Source of the DNA: Rhabdornis inornatus | Taxonomy: Eukaryota > Chordata > Aves > Passeriformes > Rhabdornithidae | Assembly (NCBI GenBank): GCA_013397075.1 | Contig: VWZS01010177.1 | Coordinates: forward strand, 644,097-708,096 | Length of the DNA: 64,000 nucleotides | Direction: 5' to 3' | Part shown: in pieces, positions 1 to 12,700 of the stretch | Numbering within the stretch: position 1 is the first letter of the stretch | Layout of the letters: each line of letters opens with the position of its first letter | The notes under the pieces: generated by a model | Database searches by the model: none | What the model saw: the letters and a program-made list of their open reading frames with translations, nothing else | Told to the model about the DNA's origin: nothing | Program-made: the position numbers and the translations under genes

Positions 1-578
1 TAATCCCAGCAAGCAACTAAGAACCACATAACCACTTTTTCAACACTCTCAACATGTGGGAGAGAATCAGAAGAGTAAAACTGAGAAAATTTGTGGGTTG
101 AGATAAAGACAGTTTAATAGATAAAGCAAAGGCCATGCACACAAGGATAGGGAAATAATCAACTCATGCACCATTTCTCATGAGCAGCCAGTGTTCAGCC
201 ATCCCCAGAAAAGCAGATTTTCATCACGTGGAATGGTGGCTTGGGAAGAAAAAATGCCAATACTCCCTGCCCACTGCCTCCTTCTTCTCCCCTCAGCTTT
301 ATATGATGCCATATGTTCTTGAATATCACTTTGATCAGTTGGGCTGTGTCTGTCTGTCCTGGCTGTGTCCCCTCTCAACTTTTTGTTCACCCTCAGCCTC
401 CTTGCTGGTGATGTGGGGTGAGAAGCAGAAAAGGCCTTGTCTTTGTGTAAGAACAGCTCAGTACTAACAAAAAATTTCCTCCGTTAACCAACACTGTTTC
501 CAGCACAAATGCAAAAAACAGCCGCATAACAGCTACTATGAAGAAAATTAACTCTATCCCAACCAAAACCAGCACACA
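1..578 (-). mobile_element. LTR-type retroelement fragment, family A, copy 1 (runs off left edge)
   Basis: Read on the minus strand it starts near 578 with TGTGCTGGTTTTGGTTGGGA and continues into a motif ending GAGTTAATTTTCTTCATAG. I recognise this as the start of a very common bird LTR-type repeat (from memory; no library was searched). The rest matches the copy at 52640-53040, for example the words TTGAGATAAAGACA/TTGAGGTAAAGACA and CAGCCATC followed by CCAGGAAAG-like text. The left end lies outside the window. No coding remnant is visible. Class is probably ERV-type LTR; the exact family is not assigned. Confidence 0.7.
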
Positions 579-640
579 TAGCCAACTGTCATTATCCTAT
601 GTAATTCATGCTTATTATTTCCTCTCGTTTTAATTCATCA

Positions 641-905
641 TGAGTACTGGGTCTGGTTGGGATATAGTTAATATCCTTGAGAGCAACGTGTATGGTGTTG
701 TGCTTTGGCTATCGCTGAACCGGCTTTCTCTTCATACCACTCTATTACCCCATCATGCAGGCTGGGGATGACCAGGAAGTTAGGAGGAGATGTGGCTGGC
801 ACAGCTGACTCCAATTGGCCAAAAGGGTATTTTGTACCGTACAGTGACTGTATGGATATGGGATATTTTGACCTGGTTTCTTTCACTGCATCAGTCTTAC
901 ATACC
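641..905 (+). mobile_element. LTR-type retroelement fragment, family A, copy 2
   Basis: It starts with TGAGTACTGGGTCTGGTTGG and GATATAGTTAAT, a diverged form of the 5' end of copy 1. Around 758-830 it carries a block (GGCTGGGGATGACCAGGAAG, then GGCACAGCTGACTCCAATTG) that corresponds to the complement of 320-420 in copy 1. It points away from copy 1, so the two 5' ends face each other across 62 bp. The 3' boundary near 905 is approximate because similarity fades. No TSD was identified. Confidence 0.55.
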
Positions 906-2790
906 AATCAATTAAAGCCCAGCCAGAGATCATGGGGAAGTTTTGGGAAATTTTCTGCATAACTGATGACATAATTCCACACAAATGTAAAATTCCTGCA
1001 GTAATTTAATATGGTACTTTCTGTCTCTTGCTCCATATACTGTATATTCTGCATAGCAGAGACATTTGATATTGTATCAAGATCTAAATATTAGTGTAAA
1101 TGCACTATGTAAATACAAGTCCTTATTAACACCATATGAAAGCTGACATTAACAATTAAAATGATAGTCACATATGTTATAAAGTTCTACTTTTTTTTCT
1201 CAGACAGAAGAGATTTATGGAAACAACTGTTAAATCTGATAGCATATATGTTAAATTAATGCTTGCCATGTTTCATGTTTTCATAATCATATTTAAACCT
1301 CATTTTTGTAAGTCTAGATGATTAAATTCAAGACATACTTTCTAAATTTAAGATCATTTCTGTATAAAATCTATTTAAGATGAAGCAAAAATGAATACTG
1401 TGAATAATTTTATGCAGATGAAAATTATGCTCCTCTTGAATTGTTAATATCTAAAAGTAGAGATTTTAAAGGAAAGCCTGCGGAAACAGACTATGAATTT
1501 TTGTAATATAGGAAGTGTGTGTAAAATGCTTTGCAAAACATGAAATTAAGGCAATCAATAGATCTTTCCCACTGCATAAAGCTTCAGAGGAGAAAGCTCA
1601 TCAGAATCACATTACCCGAATGTGAAGGCAATCTGGTCTATCCAGTAAAAAAACACCATGTGGTGCTGTGCCTTTTTCACCTGAGGAATATTGCCTCCTA
1701 ATTTTTGCATTTTTATATTAACTCTACATTGTTTCTCACTGAGTTTTCAGTAGACATGAGATCATAAATTCATGGCTTACATATATGCATATTGTGGTGT
1801 GAGTTTAAAATAAGTGTACTGCTACTGTTAATGAATTGAAATTATCTCAGCTATATCAGCTTTCTTTAAGGCTTTATATGAAGTCTTTATATTATACAAC
1901 ACAATACTCTGCAGTAATCAGGAAAAAGAGGGATATCTAATGGATTTAAATTATTTTGTAAATGGCACCTGAAAAACAGTCCAGATATCCTAAAACATTT
2001 CAAACTTGTATGTATGGAAGGTTAAGAAGCTGAAAAAAGTCCCTTCATTTAGTCAGCAGAGGGGGTTTTCAGTTAAGCTCCTAGGCTTAATTCGGTTGCC
2101 TACTCTTTTATTTTTTAGCACTGTTTGAAATATTAGAGTTGCCTGGACTTAGAAGTCTAGTGATGTTTTAAAAGAACTACACTAATCCACCTAATTCCAT
2201 CTGGTTCTTCAAAATAGAACCATGGCTCATGACTTCCACAGGTCCTGTTCCAGCCTCATGGAGCATGGATTGCATGTTTTAAGACTTCTTGGGAATCTCA
2301 GGTTCAACACTTGAGTCATGACTTCTTCACTATGTACTCTATTTGCCTCTTGGTGTCTGAGACATCCTGATAGAAATGACAGTTATGGCTAAGCACTTGT
2401 GAAAGACCAGTCCCTCTACAGAACATTTTGGGGGGGATTAAGGTGATAACCTAGGACACCTGAGTAGACACGTTTATCCCCTCTACATTTTTTAAAAATG
2501 GCTTTTTTGAACCTGGTATGAACAGAATTTTATATTATTTCTTTATAAGAAAGAAATTCTTAAACTTTATTTTTAAACAATTTCTCAGGAAACAGGAGGA
2601 TTCAGGTAGTGTGTAAAACTAATAACTGAGAAAGCTAGCATTCATTTTCTTTATTGTTTTGAGTTTAAGATGAAACAATATTAGTAAGAGAGCTCACGTA
2701 TGAGTAAATTTGGAAGGGGAATATAATCATATACTAACGTTCAATTTTCACAATCAATGGGAAAACAAAGGACAAGTAGGGTAATGAATG
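906..2790. other. AT-rich unique sequence, no gene seen
   Basis: No long open frame, repeat family or RNA gene is recognisable. Around 2060-2170 there are degenerate motifs (GCTCCTAGGCTTAA, CTTAGAAGTCTAG) that loosely resemble the old repeat-like words at 31985 and 63375. This is too weak to call an element. Confidence 0.5.
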
Positions 2791-2836
2791 ATAGATTTCA
2801 GAAGTAAGTTATAATAGATTTCAGAAGTAAGTTATA
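2791..2836. repeat. Perfect 23-bp tandem duplication
   Basis: The 23-bp unit starting ATAGATTTCAGAAGTAAG occurs twice head to tail (2791-2813 and 2814-2836) with no mismatch, which suggests a fairly recent slippage-type duplication. Confidence 0.95.
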
Positions 2837-2940
2837 CTTCTTTTTGTATAATTTTTCTCAGTTTGCCACAGGGAAACGATCATTATAGATGCATAATGAT
2901 GTGTGTGACACACAGAAGTATCTGATGCAATAAGAGTCTT

Positions 2941-3080
2941 TAAATATTTATTTTCTTTTTTCTCTTTTCCTGTTTTCTTTTTTCTTTTTTGTCTTTTATT
3001 TTCTTTTTTTTTTTCTCTTTTTTCTTTTTTCCTTTTTATTTTTTCTTTTTTATTTTTATTTTTTTTCTTTTTTTTTGTGT
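2941..3080. repeat. Pyrimidine-rich low-complexity tract, (TTTTTC)n-like
   Basis: About 140 bases are almost entirely T and C on the plus strand, with T runs of 4-14 broken by single C or CT. The lysine/glutamate-rich open frame on the opposite strand is a by-product of this composition and not a gene. Confidence 0.95.
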
Positions 3081-3860
3081 GTGGATTGAGACTTACACTG
3101 TCAGAAGAAATTACAGAATAATGTGGCAATACTTCTGATAACATTATGTGAATCCAGTTTGCTGCAGGTAACACATATCCTTTCTAATTCATCGTGGCTT
3201 CCAGCATTTTACAGACAGAAAATCTCTACCCTTAAAATGTGAGAAGTTTTTCTGTGTCAAGAAATGGTGTAAAAGTAGTTCCTATGGGGAAGTGCATAAA
3301 TGAGTCTAGATCCATGCTGCTAAATTACTCTGTCCAAGAAAAGATCCACAGTCTTCAGGCTGAAAGGTACAGATTACCTGGAATTCATCTTAAAGTAGAT
3401 TGACTATATTGGTAATACATAACATTTACAGCTGGGACTCCCAAAAGCACTAATACACCTATTATAAAATAGTTCAGGTGGACTTAGTTTGTGTCTATGA
3501 GAGTTTTGGAACTGTTATGATTTGTCTGAAAGCCTCAATAACAGAAGTTTGAAGTCATGCCTTTGTTTCCTGATACATGACACATGACTTTGGGAGGAGT
3601 TAGAGGACAATTTTAAAGACTTTTGTAAGGTAGAGAAGCCAAAGTCAAGGGTAGTTTCACTAATGTGTCCTTCTGAAAGTGATAATTGCAGTCTTGTTGG
3701 ACCAACTAGTTCAGATCAAACACAACAAAAGTGTTAACTTGGGTTTACGTAACACTGTGCTTGTCCCAGTCCTGGCCACCCAACGTATCACACTGCAGAA
3801 ACATTGCAGTTTGGCACAGGTATAGTGCCAAATTAACTATGGAATAAACTATAGAATTAA
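3081..3860. other. Unique sequence, no gene seen
   Basis: Ordinary AT-rich DNA between the pyrimidine tract and a CR1 fragment. No recognisable feature. Confidence 0.5.
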
Positions 3861-4240
3861 CTATAGAGCCACAGAATATCCTGGAACACATAAGGATCAT
3901 CAAATCCAACTCCTCCCTTCATAATATGAATTGAAAATAATGCCATATGTCTGAGAATATCTTCCAAACACTTCTTGAACTCCGTCAGGTTTGGTGCTGC
4001 GACCACTTCCCTGAGAAGGTTTTCCAGTGCACAACACCCCTCTGGAATAATATCCAACCTAAACCTCTCCTGACTCAGTTTCATGCCATTGCCTCGAGTC
4101 CTGTCACTGGGCACAACAGAAAAGAGATCATTGCCTGTCCCTTCTCTATTCCTCATGAGAAAGCTGTAGACAGCTGTGAGATCTCCCCTCAGTCTCCTCT
4201 TCTCCAGGCTGAGCAGAACAGGTGAACTCAGCCTAAGAGG
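3861..4240 (-). mobile_element. CR1 LINE, 5'-truncated 3' end
   Basis: This is the complement of a CR1 3' terminus. It starts at the left with a worn form of the terminal repeat and ATCATCAAATCCAACTCC, then runs leftward in element order through the C-terminal ORF2 tail. The minus-strand frame reads RTRGNGMKLSQERFRLDI, a typical CR1 ORF2 C-terminal motif. After that motif an in-frame stretch (residues about 37-80 of the 99-codon frame) continues into the 3' UTR-like part. Only about 380 bp of a roughly 4.5-kb element is present, typical of CR1 5' truncation. Not functional. Confidence 0.9.
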
Positions 4241-5802
4241 TCAGACCTAAGAAATTTTGCAGCTTTCTGTATGTGCACTTGAAATACAATTAAACACTGA
4301 ATCTTTGCTAAATTTTCTCTGAAGCTCCAGTCACAAAACCCAGGAAATCTGCTGTCATAACAGAGGAAGGATTTTTCTGTAAGAATATAATAGCAGATCT
4401 TTGAAGAGCCGGGAACAGAACCTCAAGCTTTTTAGTATTTTGAGATCCTAGGTCAAAGGGAAAAACTGTATGGGAGGAAGTCTAAATTGGAGGAAGTAGA
4501 GATCAGTATCAACAATACCAAACAAATTATTAAGGCTTCCTTACATAAAGCAGCTTTATATAGAAAACAACTACTACAAATAGAGATTAACTGGAACATC
4601 TTAATTAGATCATCATTATTACTTGGCTAAGCATTTAATTAGAACAAATACAGCTACAAAAAGAAATCAGAAAATCAATTAAGATTAGATGCAAGTGCAA
4701 ACCTATAAAAATTTGAAAAAATTGTCATGAAATCCATGAAAAGGACAGTTCAAGCAAAACTCTCTATTTAATTCAGACAACAATGAACTCTGAATTTTGT
4801 GCAGGATGCTGAGAACCAGGCTTGTATTCCCCCACTGATTTTTACAGTCTCATTGTTTCACATCAGTTGTGGATGTGGCCTTAAATATCTTTAGAGAGGA
4901 ATGTATTTGCAAATATTAAGTTTAAATATTTTATCTGAGGTACAAATTAGAAAATTTAGAACTGGTAAAAAATCACTGGTCTAATCTCTGTGGTACTGCC
5001 CAAAATTTTTTACCTAGAAGAAAAATAAATACTTACCTTTAAGTTAACTGCATACCTTGGGCTCCTCTTTTTATTTTGAAAGATTTTTAAATTTCACAAG
5101 TAATACTTAGAGTAATAATAAGAGTAAAATTATTTTTTCATTAAATAGCTTCTCCAGATTGGTTCTTAGCCAAGATCTGGTTGTTTTATGGTTGTATAGT
5201 TGGTTACCTAAAATTAAATGTTCTGAATCAATTACCCAAAGCACATTACAGTGTTCTTTAGTGCATTGAGTATAATACAATTCACCTTTCCTAAATAACA
5301 GGGCCTTAATTTTACAGTGCATTTATTTAGCTGCCTACTAGAATCTGAGTTTATTGACTTGCAAGATGCTTCATCAAATCTTTAGTGCAGCCAGGTTGAG
5401 GGTGTTGGTTTTATTTTTTTTAATTGTTAAATTTTAATTCTTTTTTCTTTGTATTACCTATTTTCATTTCGTTTATAAGATGAGAAAATTGCGAACGTGT
5501 AATTTAACAGGTACAGGTTTTGTCATTATGATTTTAATGCTAGTAGTGTATGTAAAAGCAGTTCTAGAAGTGGATGAAATGTTAATAAAATGATTTGAAG
5601 TACTACCCTAAATAATTGCCACACATTATTTTTCTCACCATTCTGTATTTTCAAGCTATGAAAAGGCTCATTGCCATACCTAATTTCATAGAAGAACAAT
5701 CTGTTTTCAGATTTATTTGTGACTCCAAAATTTTAGCAAAGAAATATAGTAATTTAAAAATGAACAAAAATTCATCTTGATCTCTGGAGATTATAAAACA
5801 CA

Positions 5803-6110
5803 TGATACTCCCCCACTACTCTCTCGGAATAGCTTCAGGGTCTCTGATCTCAAGCGATTGGCCTTGTTATGACCTTATAGAGGTGAGACGCAGACATGAA
5901 TCAAGATTCTTTCTTTCCTCTTTCACCTTAAGTCTTTAATTGAGCACAAAAAACCCTGAAGATTATGAACCTGACAAGATATACTGTCTCCAGTTTATTT
6001 CCATATCCGGAGAGACCAGCCATATCCCGCAGTTTCTTAGAACTGTGTGTGTTCACTTCCTTTGAAAAATGTGTCCAAACCTGTAGCTATCTCCTGAAAA
6101 CATTTGTCAG
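5803..6110 (-). mobile_element. Possible LTR remnant (weak)
   Basis: On the minus strand there is AATAAA (plus-strand TTTATT at 5994-5999). It is followed by GC-richer sequence, including CAATCGCTTGAGATCAGAGA and a G-rich stretch, ending GTATCA at 5803. This composition and order resemble the R-U5 part of a retroviral LTR. No TSD could be matched and no family was recognised, so unique DNA remains a fair alternative. Confidence 0.25.
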
Positions 6111-6405
6111 ACTTTGAAATTTAGAATATCATTATAGACTTCAATACAGACTCTTTTTCTGGGTTTAGATGTTTAAATGTGACTCCAATAGAAATCAGTG
6201 TAGATCTGAAACACAAGAACTGGAAATAATTTTCTAAATCATTTTTATTGTTCTCAAAAATAAGTAAGTAGAAAGATTAAGTCTCTATTGAAATTATTTA
6301 TTTTAGTGATCATGTTTTTATTTTGTTCTTTCATGACAGTAAGATATTTGATAGCACCATTAATCAGCACTCCCTAATATCTCTGAGTTGTGTTTTGGGT
6401 TTTTT

Positions 6406-6439
6406 AAAAGAATATCTGATGGAAACAAGATATTCTTTT
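6406..6439. repeat. Perfect inverted repeat, 12-bp arms, 10-nt loop
   Basis: AAAAGAATATCT (6406-6417) and its exact complement AGATATTCTTTT (6428-6439) flank a 10-nt loop. It is AT-rich, and short arms like this can arise by chance. Confidence 0.9.
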
Positions 6440-7242
6440 TCATTTGATTCTTCTTATTTTGAGTAAAATTTACTGCAACAACATAGACCCCAAATTACTT
6501 ACTCTGTCAGTTTCCTGTGAAAGTGCATTGTTGATCACCCCAGCCTACAATAACCTTCTAGCCAATAGAACTGATATAAAGTTATTAATTTTTTTCGTTG
6601 TTGTCTTCTATGCCTGTTAGAATTGCAACAACCCCTGCTGGCTGAAAAATTAGCAAAATGAACCCTTTCACATCTGTTTCTCAGTAGGCTAATGAGAAAA
6701 TGGGTCTGACATCCTCACTTTCTTTTTTTCCTCCTGAGCAGTCCCAGCAGTAGGAGAACTAAAAAATATAAATTTCTGTAGCCATTTCATTCTATTTTCT
6801 TTAACTTTGCTAGAGTTATGGCAAGGTAGAGCTGATATTACATCCAATTACACAAAATACCTCATTCATTTGAATGGAAGTTCTTGCTTCTAGCGGAATT
6901 TATGAAAACAGATTGAAAATCGACAATATAATAACCAACTCTAATAGTAGTGGTACACCTGTCCTTTGGCTTCCCTTTATCTAACACATAAAATCAAAAT
7001 TAATATTAGATTGTTATTCCCATTCTCTGCTTCATGAGTCAGGAAAAAATGAACTGACCTTTCCTACACCAGTAATTCCAGCTTTCATTGTCACAGAGTT
7101 TTAAGCAGCATCCACAATTTTCTTTTTTATGCTATCCTCAACAGTGAAGGAAGCACTTTGCAAACATCTACAATGATCTCAGTCCTTTAAAATACAAGAC
7201 ATTTTAAAATTTTTATAGTAAGCTAACTGCCTTACAATCAAC

Positions 7243-7289
7243 TGTATATTGTATATATACATATATGTGTATATATATATATACTGTAT
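7243..7289. repeat. (TA)n microsatellite, interrupted
   Basis: Alternating TA/GTA tract including TATATATATATATAC, near-palindromic throughout. Confidence 0.9.
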
Positions 7290-9324
7290 CAACATTTCCT
7301 CTATGTTTTTCATGAACTAATTTGCCTTTTTCTATCTTCCAAGTTCATTGAGTGCAGACCATAAAATATATACATTTGCATATTACAAATATATACACTT
7401 CAGCCATGCTAAATAACATAGGATTTAATTATATAAAATTATAATTAACATAGTAATTTTTTTCTGTATTGGAGAATTAGGACCAAAAATGAATTTCAGT
7501 TAAAGACATTTTAAGAAGATAGCCATATAACATCAAGTCCTGATTCAGTAAATTTTTATTTAAATAGGCTGTAGCCCAGAGGGCATCCCCGTAAGGAGAA
7601 GATAAAGCAAAAGTAGCAAGAAAGAATTAGAGTTCACTCACGCCAGTCTAGAGAGGCTTATAATTTTATACCCAATTTTATTTTATATTCCTATGGAAAA
7701 GGTAAGATAATCTACAGATTACTAATGGCCTTAAAATCTATGTACTTGAAAACCTAAAAGGTGATTTATGATCCAGAATAATACACATTTTGCAAAACAT
7801 TTGGTTTCTTAGGGTAGGTGCTTGTGTGGTCTAATACAAGGGAAATGCATTGCATATGGCTCATGAGTATGACACAAATAGATACTAATGTCTTTTGAAC
7901 AGTAATCACTAAGTAACTTAGGAGTGCACACTAATATTTACTAGAAAAAATCAATAAATATTTATAATAGCTCTAGAATCAACATTTGAAAATAGATTTG
8001 TAGAAGAAGAAAAGCAAAAAAAAAAGTTTTCATTTCGAATTTATAACAATTTTTCTCCTTAAAAATATTCTAGAATAAATAACTTTTAGTTTCTTTTCAG
8101 CTTCCAGTATTGCTACTAGAAAAATTCTACAGCATGGCAAACCCTTCAAAACCTCTACATTATCTTTAGTTGCTATCAATCTAATGAAAAAAAAAAAAAA
8201 GTCCAATTCAGACTATGGATTCAAACTCTCCAATTATATTTCAGAAAAAAAGAAAATACTTCAATTACTGCCATTCTGTAAAATATTCTTCTTGAAAAAA
8301 TGTAAGTGCACACAAAAATAATGAATAGAAAGTACATGACCATATCCTATATAATTATGTCTTGCTAATTAATACAGTGAGCATAGACAATGTAAGACAG
8401 GCATATAATTTCATGGTTTTGATATGAGTTAGGAGAGTTAGAGAAAGTGTTAACACAGAAAATAAGATGGAGGGAAGGTTTTAAACGGAAAAACTCAATT
8501 TTGTTATTGCATTGATGAGCAAGATAACAATCTACTACTCACTTAAAATACACTGAATATGTATTTGTGTAGTAACAAATATTTCATCACATTCCAGAAA
8601 TTTGGAATGAATGCTATTCAATTTCTCCTAACTGAAAATAATTCTTTGCTTTTGCCCTGAATACGTGACAGACTTTAGAGACCACAAGCTTAAGTGCTTC
8701 AATGCAACATGAGTTTTTTCTAGGAACTAGTTGCTTCTACTGAGATTGATATTCTTGCTTGTCTCCCACTCTATTTGTGACTCACCTCTGTCATAACTTC
8801 AACTGCTGCTGCCAAATCTTAAAATTAACCTCAGAACAAGGAAGATAAAAGGGTTATAATCTTTTCTTACATATCCTGGGATAAAAATTCTTGCCTGTCC
8901 TCTGGGACTGACTGTTCTGGGACAGTAAAATGAAAGCTGGAAAAGCTGATTTTTAGTATTTCCAGTGTGAGTTAGCTCTCTAGCAATCTAATCTTATGGC
9001 AATTCAGCAGTATTCTAAATATTATACAATCCTCCTATGTTATACAATCCTTCTCTTTATTTAATCTTTCAGTATAATAATTTCTTTCCTACTTCTCTCA
9101 TATAATTTTTCTAGAAGTCATTATCATATCCCTTAATTCCTTAAATTGTTCTGCTTCTAACTTTGATTTGATTCACTTCTAAGCTGAAACTAAACTGGCA
9201 TGCTGAAAAGTTGGCCTTGTGGCTTATTTAGTTCATTTCCAATTCCATTTTTAACAAAGAGGAAAAGCAGATCCCTTCACTCTTTTCAGTAAGATAGCTG
9301 TGAGAACAAACCTATATTGGCTTT

Positions 9325-9745
9325 ATGCAGCAAGGTTTTGGTACTGGAGGGACAATATCAGTGGCTTCTGTGAGAAGATGCCAGAAGCTTCCCCTGCATC
9401 TGACAGAGCCAATGCCACTTGGCTCCAGGATGGACCCACTCTAAATGAGGGTGAGTCCATCAGAGATGGTGGTAGTGCCCCGGGATTGACCCATTTAAGA
9501 AGGGGAAAAATTTGCTGTGCAACAGCACATGCAGCTGGAAAGAGGAGTGAGAATATATGAAACACATCTACAACAACTCTGCAGGCACCAAGGAAGTCCT
9601 TCAGGCAACAGAGTTGAGATTCCCCTGCAGCCTGTGGAACGGATCATGATGAGGCAGCTGTGCCCCTCCAACCCATGGAAATCCATGGTGGAACAGAAAT
9701 CCGTCTGCAGCCTACTCTGAAGCAGACTCCTGAGTAGGACTTATG
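9325..9745 (+). mobile_element. Non-CR1 avian interspersed repeat, family B, copy A
   Basis: It matches 60545-61075 in the opposite orientation over its whole length. The shared order is a GCTTC..GTGAGAAGATGCCAG-like block, a GGCTCCAGGATGGACC block, ATTTAAGAA, GTGCAACAGCA, CAGCTGGAAAGAGGAGTGAG, a GGCACC / CAGAGTTGAGATTCCCCTGC block, then CCCATGG..ATCCATGG repeats. I know this text from many bird genomes, where it behaves as a dispersed LTR-retrotransposon-like repeat, but I cannot name the family with certainty. It is clearly GC-richer than its surroundings. The two short overlapping open frames here are not conserved with copy B and are not genes. Confidence 0.7.
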
Positions 9746-12700
9746 TTTGCTCATGTTCAACTTTACTTGAAAAAGCCTAGATTCATTCATAGAACTGGAG
9801 ATTACATTGGACGCTCCTTTTGTCAGAGTGATGATAGTGATGCTGAAATTACTGATGTCTCACTTTAGTTCATTTTAAAGATCAGTTGCACACACATTGT
9901 CAGCAGTTCTGCAGTTTTATATTTGATGGTTGCCAGCTATCTCAGGGAGATGTTGTGCAGCCCTGATGACTTACTGTCACCTGTTTGATCAAATGCTTTC
10001 TATATATTTCAAACTGACCTAGCTTCTCAGAACTATCTTATAGAAAGAGTATGATAGCTATGGCAATATACCTAACAAAAGACCCTACAGAGTCTTTCTT
10101 CTTTTAATCTCCAATTTCCATTTCTACAGTACAACAATTGGAACAATTATTACTTGTAAGCTATTATGAAACACTGTTCAATTAAAGTTTAAATTCCCTT
10201 AAAACTAGGAAAATCAAACATAGTTCAGCTCTTTTTCTTCAGATTTTGTTTTGTTTTGTTCTGTTTTTAATTTGGAAAAATAATACAGGCATTCTTCAAA
10301 CATGCTCAAGATGTTCAGCTTTTGAAAACAGTACTCTACTGCTACTGCTTTGCTCATTAGCCATCCACATTCACCTCCTTTAGAATGACACTTTATGAAG
10401 ATGCTTACACTAATCTTCAAAAAATGCCCAACCAAAAGGTTTGCAGAGCTGAAGATAAGGCTGAATAAATGTTATTATAATTTAAGGAACAAATATTTTA
10501 ATGGCTATTATAGTTTCTTTATGTCTGTTAATTTAACTGCTAATTTTTTTTTTTTAGTTATAATGTTGTGGTGGTAACTGAAAGAAAAAGCTGGTTTTCT
10601 CTGAGATCTTTGATTCATAGTTATGTGTTATCAATAGAGTCCTTTCAAATCTTCTGTATTTAAGAGGACTCCAAAATTTGATATTTTACTTTTTTTTTTT
10701 CTTGCGAAGAGTTTTGCTATAGGATTGCAGGAACATAAGCTGTTTAACTATGATAAGAAGCACAACACTGCATTGGTCTCTGCCTGTACTGTCAAGGAGG
10801 CGAAAAAGCTGAATAACACCCGTCAAGCAATTCCTCTCTGTGTCTCACTTTTCCTGTGTGGAAAAGACAGAAAAGTTACTGTCTTCCTATACAAAGCACA
10901 CAGATTCTAATGGAACAGTACTGTGAGTACTCCATAGAATATGATCAAAATTATTAGCACATAGAGAAGCAAAAATAACACTTGTTTGCAAGAAAGTTAC
11001 ACCAGATATACCAGGACAGATTTTATGTTTACATTTTATTTCTCTGTAAGCGACAGAAAGGAATATGTTATTGTGGCCTTTTGTTAGAAAGGAAAGAAAC
11101 TGAGGTTGGTGGGAACTTTATTATGAGGAAAGCCAAGTGTGGAATTGGATAGAAAGTAGCAAATCATAAACTGACCAGCAGTGCACTTCTATTTGTCCAA
11201 GAAAATGTGAATCCCTCTTGGTTTGAATCATTCTATTGTTTCCAATACTCAGAGGAGGCTTCATGCAAGTGTAGCTCAGACATGTACGCCAATCTCTCTT
11301 GTTCTGGCCACACATCTGAAAGGTTTCACAAATTTTTGGAAGGCAGACATCAAATGAAGAAAAAAAAAAAAAAAGGAGATGAATTACTGAATTCCATCCA
11401 GGAACAGGTGGATTGAATGCATATTCTATTTAGGTATTTAGGGCATGTTCACCTCATTCTGACAGAACAACTAATTTCCTGCTGTCAAGTCCTCTGTTTC
11501 ACAGAGAAGAGACAGGTAGGACTCTGGCATCATCCTGCAGAGCAGGGTACTGAGCAGGATGCCTTGTCTGAACTCCCACAACACACCAGGATGTAATTCC
11601 ATATTGCCATTCTTGCCAGAGTGACAGAAACAGTTCAGTGAATTTGGGTATTGTTAGTTTGCTGTCAATTAGGTTGTTTCACACATTGGAAGGACTGTCA
11701 AAGCATCACTGTTTAGTAGAATGTTGGTGTTTGAAAATGGCTTATTTTAAGCAGAGCTTGAAAGGTGAGCTGTGTTGCCAGGTGAAGCAGCTTGTCTGCT
11801 GTGGCTCTGTGAGTTTGGCAGCTGTTAAACTGGGTAAGGAAATAAGAGCAAACAGTGGCCCAGTACACACATTGAACTGCCTGCATGTCAATGCTTGTGT
11901 TCATTTTGCCCTATTTTAAACACTTATTATAGGAATCCTTCTGGATTTCTGGATTCCAATCTGCTCACTATTTTCCAGCTTTCTAAAAGCTACTAATGAG
12001 TAATCTCCTTATTACATCTTTCTTTACGCAAATATGACATTGATATGTTTTTTGAGAGAGGTTTTGCATCGCATGTATGTCTCATGCAGATAGCAGTGAG
12101 TCAGTTCCAAATACATATAGATACTGTCTGATTTCCAGTGTTTAAACTAACTGTTCCAGATTTGTTGATCTCTTTGGAGAAATAGACAACTTGTCACAAA
12201 GAGGAAGCTCAACTTCTCCTAAGATAAGTCTGTGAGTAAATTAAAACTAGTGACAACAATTTTGGGCAATTTAAGCGCATGGCTCCTAATATGAAATTAG
12301 TTTCCTATTTCCTCCTCAAAAATTATGGACATATTTACTGCTTTCAGTTCATAGTTTCACTTTTTTTGAAAAGAAAAAGATTGTATATTTAAAACTGTAC
12401 TTCTCGGTAAATGCCTTTCCTCATAACATTTTCTCTGGGAAAAAAAAAAGATCAAGAGCCTTTTATAACAATAATTTCTCTGGTCTCATGCTTCTAAATG
12501 TGGTATTCCATTATTTTTATCTTCATTTTTCTACAATTTTTCCACAAAGACTTCACTAACTTAATGATATTTAGCACTTTAAACAAACAGAAGAAAACAC
12601 TTAGTTTTTGTTCTTCTATATTGTTTTTCTAAATTTTTGTTATTTATTACATAATTTATTTCTAATGTATATATTCCGAAAATGAATGTGTTTGGATAGG

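Larger units (their letters stand above)
4241..9324. other. Long AT-rich unique stretch, no gene seen
   Basis: About 5 kb without a credible exon. It holds a possible LTR remnant (5803-6110), a perfect 12-bp-arm hairpin (6406-6439), an AT dinucleotide tract (7243-7289) and a poly-A run near 8187. No RNA gene was recognised. Confidence 0.5.

Noticed and set aside
2821..3174. 117-codon lysine-rich minus-strand frame
   Set aside because: The charged segment is the pyrimidine tract read in complement; no conserved domain.
5797..6215. AACACA direct repeat around the possible 5803 LTR remnant
   Set aside because: The right copy (6210-6215) is not preceded by a CA terminus, so it does not define an insertion.
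9300..9720. Two overlapping plus-strand frames with a cysteine-rich antisense frame
   Set aside because: They fall in the family-B repeat and are not conserved in the second copy.
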